This document shows positions 1-9,144 of a DNA stretch of 64,000 nucleotides, piece after piece. The DNA is taken from positions 73,580,712 to 73,644,711 of the forward strand of contig CM056581.1 in the NCBI GenBank assembly GCA_029721435.1, read 5' to 3'. This stretch comes from Gymnothorax reevesii (Eukaryota; Chordata; Actinopteri; Anguilliformes; Muraenidae). Numbering within the stretch: the stretch's first letter is position 1; every line of letters begins with the position of its first letter. The notes below the pieces were generated by a model. The model saw nothing but the letters and a program-made list of their open reading frames with translations. It was not told the DNA's origin and ran no database searches. The position numbers and the translations under genes are program-made.

Positions 1-1
1 T

Positions 2-763
2 GTAACGGGAATTCCGGTAAATGTATCTGAAGATGATGTTAAAGTAAGTATTAAAAATGTGCATGTAAGCGAAGTCAAACGATTGAAAATAAACAGAAAT
101 GGGATTAAAAGCAATAGTCTCTCAGTTATGATTACATTTGAGGAAGAAAAACTCCCAGAAAGGGTCTACATTGGATATATGTGTTACAATGTGAGGTTGT
201 ATATTCCCCCACCACTCCGGTGTTTTAAATGTCAGAAATTCGGACACGTAGCGGCTATATGCAAGGGAAAGCAAAGATGCGGTAGGTGCAGTGGCGAACA
301 TGAATATGGCAAATGTGCTGAAGGTGCAAAACTGAAATGTTGCAATTGTGGAGAGGAGCATAGTTCAGCTTATCGTGGGTGTAAAGTGAGTAAGAGAGCG
401 GCTGAGGTGCAGCGTGTTAGGGCTACTGAGGGAGTTAGTTACGCAGAAGCAGTGAGGAAGGTTTCAGGTGATATACAGGCTCCACGACAAAATGAAACTA
501 AACACAATAAAGAAACAAAGAAATGTAATGGATGTGATAAGCTGCAGGAGGAAACGCTTATTGTAAATAGGAATAGTTTTGTTCTCTTCATGGCAGAGAT
601 TATTAATTGTACTGCTCAGACAAAGAGCAAAAATGAAAAGATCAGAATAATTGTAAGATCAGCTGAGAAACATCTAGAGGTGAAAGGGCTGCACTGGGAA
701 ACAGTGAAAAATATACTAGATGAAGATACACCACCGTCTCAGACAGGAGGTGGACAATTATAA
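2..763 (+). CDS. LINE ORF1, zinc-knuckle RNA-binding protein (5' partial)
   Basis: The reading frame is open to the left edge, so the first in-frame ATG at 59 is probably internal and the real start lies outside the window. The product is the nucleic-acid chaperone half of the retrotransposition complex, which binds its own RNA. Three Cys/His knuckles follow one another: C-x2-C-x4-H-x4-C (CFKCQKFGHVAAIC, about 215-255), C-x2-C-x3-H-x4-C (CGRCSGEHEYGKC), and C-x2-C-x3-H-x6-C, ending near 390. This triple array is typical of I/Jockey-group ORF1. The C-terminal 100 residues are polar and have no motif I recognise. The stop TAA (761-763) lies inside the ORF2 frame, so the two ORFs overlap. Confidence 0.88.
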   Translation, partial: VTGIPVNVSEDDVKVSIKNVHVSEVKRLKINRNGIKSNSLSVMITFEEEKLPERVYIGYMCYNVRLYIPPPLRCFKCQKFGHVAAICKGKQRCGRCSGEHEYGKCAEGAKLKCCNCGEEHSSAYRGCKVSKRAAEVQRVRATEGVSYAEAVRKVSGDIQAPRQNETKHNKETKKCNGCDKLQEETLIVNRNSFVLFMAEIINCTAQTKSKNEKIRIIVRSAEKHLEVKGLHWETVKNILDEDTPPSQTGGGQL

Positions 764-3700
764 AGAAGCTAATTATACTTCAATGGAATGCAAGAAGCCT
801 AATTGCTAATGGTCAAGAATTTAAAAAATATATTGACAATTTGACAGAGAAACCTAATATAATTTGTGTACAGGAGACCTGGTTGAAACCACTGTTGGAT
901 TTTACAATAAAGGGATATGTCTCCGTTAGGAAAGACAGGGAATCAGGTCAAGGAGGAGGAGTGGCAACATTCATACAGAATGGAATGTGCTACAAAATAA
1001 ATCATATAAGCACTGATCACGAATCAATTGTGGTTAAGGTATGGACCGACAGAGGTAAGGTAGACATAATTAATTATTATAATCCATGTGGAAAACTAAG
1101 CCAAGAAATATTAGAGGATGTTGGCGGAACAATGGAAGATAAAGTAGTATGGTGTGGAGACTTCAATTCACATAATTCATTATGGGGAAGTTATAGCACA
1201 GATGCAAATGGCTTAGAGATTGAAGAATTTATAGACTCTCATGGATTTGTATGTATTAATAATGGGGAAGGAACTAGATACAATAGCAGACAAAATACAG
1301 AAACAGCACTTGACCTGACATTCCTGTCTCGTGCAATAGCAGGGGTAAGCACATGGACTGTAATTAAACAAACTACAATAGGCAGTGATCACTACCCTGT
1401 TGTGACAAAAATAGGTACAAAGATTTTTATTGAGAAGGGAAGGAAAATCCCTAGGTGGAAATTGGGTAATGCTAACTGGGATGCTTTTCAAATCATCAGT
1501 GCAATCAGGTGCAATAAATTTCATGAGGAGAACCAAATGGATGTTAACAAATTTAATGCTGAACTAGTCAGTGTAATTATTCAGGCCGCTGAGGAAACAA
1601 TCCCTAAGAGTACAGGCGCTAGATGTACCAAGAGTGTACCTTGGTGGAATAGTAAATGTAGCGAAGTAATTAAAGCCAGAAATAAAGCCTTCAGGAAACT
1701 TAAAACATTGCACTCTCAGGATTCTCTAATCCAGTATAAACGGGCACAGGCAGTAGTTAGGAAAACTATAAGAACACAAAAACGTACCTTTTGGAGGGAG
1801 TATTGTAATAGCATTGGAAGAGAAATACAGCTGTCAGATGTCTGGGGTATGATCAGAAGAATGGGGGGTATCAGACGAAATTATGAATTACCAGTGCTGA
1901 ACAGTGGGGACAGAGTGGCTCTCAGTAATTTAGAAAAGGCAGAACTTCTGGCCCAAACATTTTTTAAAATACACAGTTCAGACAATCTTGCGGATGAGGC
2001 CAGGCAGGGTAGAAATAGAATTTTAATGGAGTACCCCACACTGTTGGAGAAAGTGGAGGTGTCAGAAGACCCATTAGATTTGGACTTCACAATGTTTGAG
2101 TTAAGAAGGGCAATAATGAATGCTCGTCAGACCACCCCTGGGAAAGATGGAGTATGCTACAAAATGTTGGAGCATATGACTGACGACACACTGGGCATAG
2201 TATTAAGACTATTTAATCTAGTTTGGGATACTGGCCGGCTTCCTGACGTATGGAAACAAGCAATTATAGTGCCTGTTTTAAAACCTGGGAAAGACGCTTC
2301 AGATCCATCTAGTTATAGACCTATTGCACTAACATCCCATTTATGCAAAATCTTGGAGCGAATGGTCACAGAAAGACTAACATATTCTCTAGAAAGCAGA
2401 GATCTTTTGTCTCCTTATCAGAGTGGTTTCCGTAAGGGTCGGAATACGTTGGATTCAGTTGTGTGCTTAGAGACAGACATCAGGAAAGCACAGACCAACA
2501 AGGAAGTCGTCATAGCAGTCTTTTTTGATGTTGAAAAGGCATATGACATGCTCTGGAAGGAAGGGCTACTAATCAAACTAAAGTCTTTAAGAATTGGAGG
2601 AAGAATATATAATTGGGTGTTAAATTTTTTGTTTGAGAGGAAAATCCAGGTTAAAGTTGGTGTCGAATATTCTAGTATATATACGGTGGAAAATGGTACT
2701 CCGCAAGGTAGTGTATGCAGCCCTTTGTTGTTCAACATAATGATTAACGATATATTTTTACAGGTTGAACAAAATCTAGGGAAATCTCTGTATGCGGATG
2801 ATGGGGCCTTGTGGATAAGAAACCGTAATGTATCGTATGCCAATAAGAAAATGCAAGAGGCAGTATTGGTTGTGGAAAAATGGGCAAATAAATGGGGATT
2901 CAAACTATCTGTTGCAAAAACACAGGTGATTTGTTTTTCAAAACGACATAAAATCATTCCCATTTCTTTAAAATTATATGAACAACCTCTTGAGCAAGTA
3001 AAAGCTATTAGATTCCTTGGTGTATGGTTTGATGAAAAACTCACATGGAATGTTCATTTGGATAAAGTCAAGAGCAAATGTAAAAAGGTGATTAATATTC
3101 TTCGGTGTTTGTCAGGGCAGGAGTGGGGAGCAAGCAGAGCATCTTTACAGAACATATACTGGGCTCTTATGAGATCTGCTTTGGACTATGGTTGCATAGC
3201 CTACATGTCAGCAGCAGAAACCAACCTGAAGAAGTTAGAAGTATTGCAGGCTCAGGCCCTGAGGATTTGTAGTGGGTCTTTTAGAACATCTCCAGTATCA
3301 GCTATGCAGGTTGAAATGGGGGAAATGCCTTTAAGGATCAGAAGGATCAAGTTAATGCTAGCATACTGGGTTAATCTCCAGGGGCAATATGCTACACATC
3401 CTGTCAAGAGTGTGTTAGACGACTGTTGGGAATATAACAAGTCCAATTTCATGAATTTCGGCTGGATTTGTGATGCAAAGGCAGAGAACTTGGGACTAAA
3501 ACAACTACAGTACAGCCCCACAGTTGCAATCTCCCCCATTCCTCCCTGGTTATTCCCTTTGCCTATTATTGACCTGAATATTCAACAAGTATTGAAGGAG
3601 AAATCGGAGCATATTCCAGTTTGGTATATAGTCCAGGAATATTTTGAACAACATTTTCCAGGTGCAGTTTTTATATTTACAGATGGCTCCAAGGACCCAG

Positions 3701-4527
3701 GTACAGGGTGTGTAGGTGCTGCAGTATATATCCCAGTGAGTGAAACATGCATAAAGAAAAGGTTATCAGACCATATATCAGTTTATACCGCTGAACTAGT
3801 GGCAATATTATTGGCTTTACAGTGGATAGAAGAAAAGGAAATTAAATACACGGTTATTGCTTCTGACAGTTATTCTGCACTTCAGAGCATACAATATGGC
3901 AAATCACTGGTAAGAGCAGATATAATCAATGAAATATTCAACGTAATGTATAGTATGGAAAGTAAGGGTGTATCAACACGCTTCCTTTGGGTTCCTGCTC
4001 ATGTTGGTGTGGAGGGTAATGAGCAGGTGGACATTCTTGCTAAACAAACACTTCGAATAAAGCAGATAGACATGCAAGTTCCATTAAGTAAATCTGAAGC
4101 CAAAGCCTTTATCAGGAAGTATGCGCAATCTGTATGGCAGGAGTATTGGGACGATTGTGATACTGGAAGGCATCTGTATAACATCCAAAGACAAGTTGGT
4201 GCTAGTAGGATGGTGGGCTGGAAAAGAAGGGAGGAAAATATTATAACTCGCTTGAGAATTGGCCACACAGGGCTTAATCAAAATTTATACAGAATAGGGA
4301 AGCACCCAACCGGGAAATGTATTCACTGTGAACAGTTAGAAACTGTCGTTCATGTGCTGCTTCAGTGTAGAAAATACAGTCATGAAAGAAAGCATCTGTT
4401 TCAGTCACTAAAGAGGAAAGAACACCATGATTTTTCACTAATGGGTCTGTTGGGGAAAACCGCATGCAAGACATTCTCGGACATCATTACATTTCTAAAA
4501 GAAACTGGTTTGTATAAGAGAATCTAG
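724..4527 (+). CDS. LINE ORF2: AP endonuclease, reverse transcriptase and RNase H
   Basis: The frame is open from 724 (after TGA 721-723) to TAG 4525-4527, about 1,267 codons. The first ATG is at 841, but it lies downstream of the conserved endonuclease start ILQWNARSL (about 775-800), so translation must begin upstream without AUG or by coupling to ORF1. Domains: endonuclease with CVQETW, GDFNSHN and SDHYP; reverse transcriptase with GFRKGRNT, FFDVEKAYD, GTPQGSVCSPLLFNIM and the catalytic YADD (about 2793); RNase H with FTDGSKD, AEL, ASDSYSAL and VDILAK, giving the D-E-D-D set. A C-terminal Cys/His finger (CIHCEQLETVVHVLLQC) lies near 4318-4370. All catalytic residues I can place are present and the frame is unbroken. 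Confidence 0.9.
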   Translation, partial: RYTTVSDRRWTIIKKLIILQWNARSLIANGQEFKKYIDNLTEKPNIICVQETWLKPLLDFTIKGYVSVRKDRESGQGGGVATFIQNGMCYKINHISTDHESIVVKVWTDRGKVDIINYYNPCGKLSQEILEDVGGTMEDKVVWCGDFNSHNSLWGSYSTDANGLEIEEFIDSHGFVCINNGEGTRYNSRQNTETALDLTFLSRAIAGVSTWTVIKQTTIGSDHYPVVTKIGTKIFIEKGRKIPRWKLGNANWDAFQIISAIRCNKFHEENQMDVNKFNAELVSVIIQAAEETIPKSTGARCTKSVPWWNSKCSEVIKARNKAFRKLKTLHSQDSLIQYKRAQAVVRKTIRTQKRTFWREYCNSIGREIQLSDVWGMIRRMGGIRRNYELPVLNSGDRVALSNLEKAELLAQTFFKIHSSDNLADEARQGRNRILMEYPTLLEKVEVSEDPLDLDFTMFELRRAIMNARQTTPGKDGVCYKMLEHMTDDTLGIVLRLFNLVWDTGRLPDVWKQAIIVPVLKPGKDASDPSSYRPIALTSHLCKILERMVTERLTYSLESRDLLSPYQSGFRKGRNTLDSVVCLETDIRKAQTNKEVVIAVFFDVEKAYDMLWKEGLLIKLKSLRIGGRIYNWVLNFLFERKIQVKVGVEYSSIYTVENGTPQGSVCSPLLFNIMINDIFLQVEQNLGKSLYADDGALWIRNRNVSYANKKMQEAVLVVEKWANKWGFKLSVAKTQVICFSKRHKIIPISLKLYEQPLEQVKAIRFLGVWFDEKLTWNVHLDKVKSKCKKVINILRCLSGQEWGASRASLQNIYWALMRSALDYGCIAYMSAAETNLKKLEVLQAQALRICSGSFRTSPVSAMQVEMGEMPLRIRRIKLMLAYWVNLQGQYATHPVKSVLDDCWEYNKSNFMNFGWICDAKAENLGLKQLQYSPTVAISPIPPWLFPLPIIDLNIQQVLKEKSEHIPVWYIVQEYFEQHFPGAVFIFTDGSKDPGTGCVGAAVYIPVSETCIKKRLSDHISVYTAELVAILLALQWIEEKEIKYTVIASDSYSALQSIQYGKSLVRADIINEIFNVMYSMESKGVSTRFLWVPAHVGVEGNEQVDILAKQTLRIKQIDMQVPLSKSEAKAFIRKYAQSVWQEYWDDCDTGRHLYNIQRQVGASRMVGWKRREENIITRLRIGHTGLNQNLYRIGKHPTGKCIHCEQLETVVHVLLQCRKYSHERKHLFQSLKRKEHHDFSLMGLLGKTACKTFSDIITFLKETGLYKRI

Positions 4528-4672
4528 GGTTTTTGTTTTTTTTTTTGTTTTTTTTTTTTTTTTTTTCCCTGCATAATCTCGATCCACACTCCAGTCTAGA
4601 TGGTGGCGGTAATACACCTTAAGTTGGTTTGTCAACCGCCAAAAAAAAGGAAAGAAGAAGAAGAAGAAGATG

Positions 4673-5557
4673 TGCACCGGCAAACAAGGGACAAGAAAAA
4701 GTTTGTTAGCAAAACCAAGCAAAAGCTTGGACAAAGACACCAAAAAACCCAACTAAAAAACAAAGAATTCCTCGGTTTGACAGTCACGCGGAACTGGTAG
4801 GAGATTGACTTTTCTCTAGACTTACCAGGCTGTTTGAATGTTAAATGGAAGAATTTTAATCTTTGATGTGCATTTGTTTGCCATTTGTTCAGAACTGGCA
4901 AGATGCTTTCAGTTATGTTTTCCTTAGTTTGCAGTTTGCTAAAATGTTTAGTTTGGGAAAGCTGCTTTTGTTTGCACTTTGAATAGTGGCTCAAACTATG
5001 TAAATTTTTCAGCAAATTATGCTGGATGTTGATTGGGCTAATGCTTTTGTTTGAGCCATCAGTTAAGCATCAGTAAAGCACTTTACTCATTTACTTCTGA
5101 CTTAGTTAATTAAGTTGCATATATTTACTGGTAATGTGATTTTTACTTTAAACTTAAACTTGAAACTTAAACTTAAGAGCCGTTTATACATGTTATTAGT
5201 ACCCTTTAAGGTAAGAGTACCATTCACAACCTCCACTTTTTTTGGGTTTTTTTTGGCCAGAATAATTTTAAAAGGGGGCACAAATATTTTTGGGGGGTTT
5301 TTATGAGTGAGAAGGGGGTTTAGAATGATGGGGGAACAATTTTAAAAGGAAGGGGTAGACGCGGCGCACGTAAAACGCGGTGCGCGTAAAAAAAAAAAAA
5401 CGCGCTAATGACGATACACGTATGTGTTTTGTTACCTCCTGTCTTTCACTCTACGTCCTACCTCTTGAACTACTTTTGTTTTTTTTTTTTTTCTTTTTTC
5501 CGTCGATGATGCTGTGAATAAAGCCTTACATGTTAAGTCATACATTTCATTAGTGTT
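4673..5557. other. Unassigned sequence between LINE and SINE fragment
   Basis: There is no supported gene. The stretch is AT-rich, with short homopolymer runs (T runs near 5480, A run near 5388) and repeated CTTAAACTTAAACTT-like strings around 5150-5175. Two short GC islands (5360-5375, 5385-5405) interrupt it. Confidence 0.6.
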
Positions 5558-5650
5558 TGCGGTGAGATTCGAACCAGGAACCCTGTGAAGAATGCAATGT
5601 TAATCACACCATAGACTGTGGCCTTAACCACTACACCAACGGAGATTGTT
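5558..5650 (-). repeat. tRNA-derived SINE head or tRNA pseudogene
   Basis: On the minus strand the sequence carries an A-box-like TTGGTGTAGTGGTTAAGGC and a B-box-like GGTTCGAATCTCACC, the order expected of an RNA polymerase III internal promoter. The acceptor and T stems do not pair well, and the spacing between the boxes suits a SINE head or decayed tRNA rather than a functional tRNA gene. I could not identify the SINE body or family. Confidence 0.6.
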
Positions 5651-5698
5651 GCCAGCTCATCGTCATTACTTTCTATTTATAGCTAAAGCCTGAAAGAC

Positions 5699-5699
<1 letters not shown>

Positions 5700-5777
<78 letters not shown>
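5700..5777. repeat. (TA)n(CA)n microsatellite
   Basis: About 40 bp of alternating TA are followed by about 30 bp of alternating CA. The repeat directly abuts the palindrome that begins at 5777. Confidence 0.95.
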
Positions 5778-5780
<3 letters not shown>

Positions 5781-5894
5781 TCCTCATTGACAATAAATAA
5801 AAGAGAAAATGAATATATGCGAAAAAAAAGAGTATATACTCTTTTTTTCCTCATATATTCATTTTCTCTTTTATTTATTGTCAATGAGGAGACG
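5777..5894. repeat. 118-bp near-perfect palindrome (fold-back element)
   Basis: The arms are 59 bp and meet at 5835/5836 inside AGTATATACT. The left arm starts CGTCTCCTCATTGACAATAA and the right arm ends with its exact complement. I see only two mismatches, close to the centre around the A8/T7 run. No coding content is supported. It may be a hairpin MITE or a palindrome generated at the adjoining microsatellite. Confidence 0.92.
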
Positions 5895-5997
5895 AGTGAA
5901 TACCCATTTTGATGTCTTTCATGCTGGTGGCCGATCCGGAGACACTAGGTAAAATCATTTGAGCAGAACAAACTATTTGTGGCTGAGTTGGGTTAAG

Positions 5998-6052
5998 GTG
6001 AGGGATAGGGATAGGGATAGGATTCCCTATGAGTTGGATAGGGATAGAGATG
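5998..6052. repeat. Short GGATAG tandem repeat
   Basis: GGATAG is repeated three times in tandem (6003-6021) and recurs twice after a short spacer. Low-complexity sequence with no function inferred. Confidence 0.8.
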
Positions 6053-6503
6053 GTTTAGTTCGTTTGGTGATGAGTGTGCCGTGCGGCACGCGGCGAGTAC
6101 GGTTGGAAGAGGAGGAGGAGGATTTGGCACGGTATACACACACAGACACACGCACTAAACTTTGTGCGCATTCGCCTGCTTATGACAGAACAATAGATCA
6201 GTGTCGTGACAAATTAAAAACAATGCGCGCGGTGCCAAAGTCTTGCAGTTATGAGGCAGACTGGTTGATCTCTCGCGGTGTGAGGCGCGGATAACATGAG
6301 CGAAATTATAGATGAGGTCCTTTTCCTTCTCAATGATCTATTATTGTCGTTAACGTCATATCATTGGGCAGCCTTAAATGCACCCGCGTGTTTCCCATTT
6401 CAAATGGGGAAGAAAGGGCGCGATGAAATTGGACGTACGCGCACAAAGTTTATTTCGAGACTATATAGGCTGGTATAGTCCTCACCGACCAACAAGAACC
6501 AAA

Positions 6504-7458
6504 ATGAGTGATTGCACGGTGCAAGATGAGTGGAACTTGTGGCGGCTCTCAAGGCAGCTGCGGACTTCAGAGACCACGATTGAGTTCTGCAAAGAGCGGG
6601 GTCTGATTGCTCGCTCTCCGCTTTGTCGGCGGTGTCGCAGAGCCCTCTCGTGGTTTGCGAAAGCAGACTCTCGAGTGGGCTTCGTGTGGCGCTGCCACAA
6701 TCGGAGATGCAGCACGCGCACCTCCGACCGCAGCATATGTCGCGGCAGCTGGTTCGCTGGTAGCAGGATGTCGCTGGGAAAAAAGTCCTGGTGCTCACCT
6801 ACTGCTGGGCGGCGCGGATGTCAAACAAAGCGGCAATAAAAGAATCCAGCCTCGACGGCGAGCTCACGAGCAAGGAGACCGTCGTCGACTGGTTCAGTTA
6901 TTGCCGCGAAGTTTGCCTTCACGTCGTCCAGCAGTGCAGTGCCACCGCTATAGGGGGCCCGGGACGCGTCGTGGAAATCGACGAGTCCAAATTTGGCCGC
7001 CGTAAATACAACCGCGGTCGTTTGCGCGATGGCAAGTGGGTTTTGGGAGGAATTTGCCGCGAAACTAAGGAGGTTTTTTTTCGTAGAGGTCGAGGACCGG
7101 AGTTCGGCGACGTTAATACCCCCTTATTAAGGAGTACGTTGCCGCCGGTTCGCAAATCGTCACCGACTGCTGGCGGGCGTACGATTGCCTCAGCGACGAA
7201 AACTTCCAGCACCTCACGGTGAACCATTCCTTAAATTTCGTGGATCCTGCCGACCCTGGCGTGCACACGCAAAATATTGAGTGCCAGTGGTGGCAGATCA
7301 AGAGGTCCTTGCCATCCACGCACACCAGCAGCAGCAGCGACGGCTTAGGCTTCTATTTGGCAGAGTACATGTGGCGACGTAAACACAGCGGCGTCGACCA
7401 CTTTGCTCAAATTTTAGCCGACATCTTGTTGCTCTACGCGCCACCAAAGAGCATGTAA
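6504..7458 (+). pseudogene. Merlin (IS1016/IS1595-like) DDE transposase, frameshifted
   Basis: ATG at 6504 begins a protein with an N-terminal zinc ribbon (C-x2-C near 6622, second CxxxxxC pair near 6690-6720). The DDE core typical of the ISXO2-like/Merlin family follows: GGPGRVVEIDESKFGRRKY (first D, about 6953-7005), GKWVLGG, VTDCWRAYD (second D, about 7160), then NHSLNFVDP and HTQNIECQWWQ (E, about 7280). The frame changes at least three times: near 6780, near 7078 at a T8 run, and near 7125 at a C5 run. It therefore cannot encode a full protein now. The surroundings are GC-richer than the flanks. I could not place the terminal inverted repeats or target duplications with confidence. Confidence 0.85.
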
Positions 7459-8250
7459 CATCTTGTCGCCACCACTCTCCAGACTTCTGCTTCGGCAGAG
7501 GTCTCCTATAAGGTCCAAAGAAAAAAAAAAACAATGAAACTTTGCGCATAACCGCATTATTTACGGTTCCGGGCACCACCACACAGCTTCATTTGCACAC
7601 GGACACGACGTCCATTGAATAAAATCATCAGGCCAACTTCGCGTAAATTCCAAAATTACTGTCGTCAAGCGCAAAGCAAACTTAAGAACGCTAATCATTA
7701 CTCAAACAGAGGTCCAGGCGCGAATGAATGAAGCCCCACAATGACACAAGCGGCTGTCGCGTGGAACACAGTAGCGCGCGGAAACTGAGCGCTCGCCCTT
7801 GCGGCACGCGCGCGTGCTTACGCTGCGCAAAGTGCGCATGCCCTAGTATTGTCAACAGTGTCATGGCTGCCGCCTTTATAAGCTAGTAGCACGTATAGCC
7901 GCTGTGGAAATTAATGTGTAAATTATCTTTACTGGATGTACGGTCGATGTTTTTCCACACCCGAATACTTTACTTGGTATCTAAACATTAAGGTAAGCTG
8001 AAAAAGTTGTGATTTTTTTCAATTTTGCTGGAGGTTGTGTATGGTACTCTTACCAACTTGAAAGGTATCATTTCTTTTGCACTGCGTACAATGGTTACTT
8101 GTATAATAAGTAATTATTTGGTTGTAGTTTAAACTTACCCTTATGTGATTAATTTTATATTTGAACTTAAAATAATCCAATATGTTTTCTGTTCTGCTCT
8201 TGTGTTTAAGGTTATCAACCTACTGTTACCACCCCTTCTGTTACCAACCC
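7459..8250. other. No gene seen
   Basis: The left part (to about 7860) is GC-richer and may be 3' sequence of the Merlin element. The rest is AT-rich without recognisable motifs. Confidence 0.5.
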
Positions 8251-8254
8251 CTTC

Positions 8255-8700
8255 ATCAACGACATTGAACTTTTAATAAAAACACCAAAAAGGGGAAAAC
8301 GGAGTTGTTCCTTCCCTTATCGACTCTCTTTTCAAGTTGGAGTATGAACGGAGGAAAAATTTAAATACAAAAGACACAACTTGACAGTGTGAAATATTCT
8401 TTTTGGGAAGACCAGTTAGAAGAGCATTGCAGTAATCAATTTGATTGGAAATAAAAGCATGCATCACAGTCTCTGTATTTGCTCGAGAGAGAAATGGACG
8501 GACTCTGGCAATGTTTTTAAGATCGAAAAATCCAGTTTTCATCACATTTTTAATATGTGGAATGAAACAAAGCCCAGAGTCAAAGATGATGCCTAAGTTT
8601 TTCACCTACTGGGATGGTTCTAAAAATAATGATTTAGATTCTCTCTATGAGCTTCAGGGCCAATCATACATCAGGTTCTTTCTTGGTTGAGATGTAAAAT
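8255..8700 (-). pseudogene. L2-type LINE reverse transcriptase fragment
   Basis: Minus-strand translation contains IGPEAHRENLNHYF, then KNLGIIFDSGLCFIPHIKNV, ARVRPFLSRANTETVMHAF and IDYCNALLTGLPKK. These are the post-catalytic (thumb) blocks of L2-clade reverse transcriptases. In-frame stops occur in the upstream part (about 8610-8690). The catalytic YADD block and both ends of the element are missing, so this is a dead fragment. Confidence 0.85.
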
Positions 8701-9144
8701 GTTTCTGCCACTCAGAACTTCATGTCTAAAGTACTGTTTGACAGGACATTGATTGTTCCTGCGTTATCAGAAGACCGCAGAGATGCCAAGTCTCATGCAT
8801 TCGGCGTAGGCCTTAGGCATTTTTGAGGCTTATTCACCGTACTCCGTAATTATTCATTGATTGCTTAATGAGATTCGCATGCGGAATTAAAATCCTTGTG
8901 CATTGAAGTTTCTGTTTCACTTGCATGAAGGTGCACCTCATCACAAGTAACATGGAAAGCAATTATTATGACTCTGGACTTCCTGTCATAATCGCTTTCT
9001 CTTTACTCAGGCATGGGAAACAATGCATGTGTTTCATGATCATTTAAATTGGTTTAATGAAATAAGGCCATTTGAAACATTTTTATGCAATTCCATTACT
9101 TTTAATTCCTCAGTAAAGACAATCCTGAGAATTCTCAAGTCTTA

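Larger units (their letters stand above)
1..4672 (+). mobile_element. I-group non-LTR retrotransposon (LINE), left end outside window
   Basis: The element has two ORFs: ORF1 with three zinc knuckles, and ORF2 with endonuclease, reverse transcriptase and RNase H. It ends in a short 3' UTR and a (GAA)n tail. The RNase H after the reverse transcriptase places it in the I superfamily (I/Nimb-like) rather than CR1, L1 or L2. The 3' UTR (4528-4655) has long T runs and then a GC-rich hairpin, in which GGCGG at about 4605 pairs with CCGCC at about 4635. The tail GAAGAAGAAGAAGAAGA lies at about 4653-4670. Visible coding is free of stops, so this looks like a young copy. The promoter and the start of ORF1 lie left of the window. 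Confidence 0.9.

Noticed and set aside
4495..5015. Minus-strand open frames over the LINE tail
   Set aside because: Phe/Ser-rich translation of T runs and the (GAA)n tail; no independent support.
5558..5650. Functional tRNA gene
   Set aside because: A- and B-box-like motifs exist, but acceptor and T stems do not pair and the spacing is wrong; a SINE head or pseudogene is more likely.
5666..5912. Open frames on both strands across the microsatellite and palindrome
   Set aside because: Repeated Tyr-Ile and Thr-His come from (TA)n and (CA)n. The two strands give nearly the same protein because the region is palindromic.
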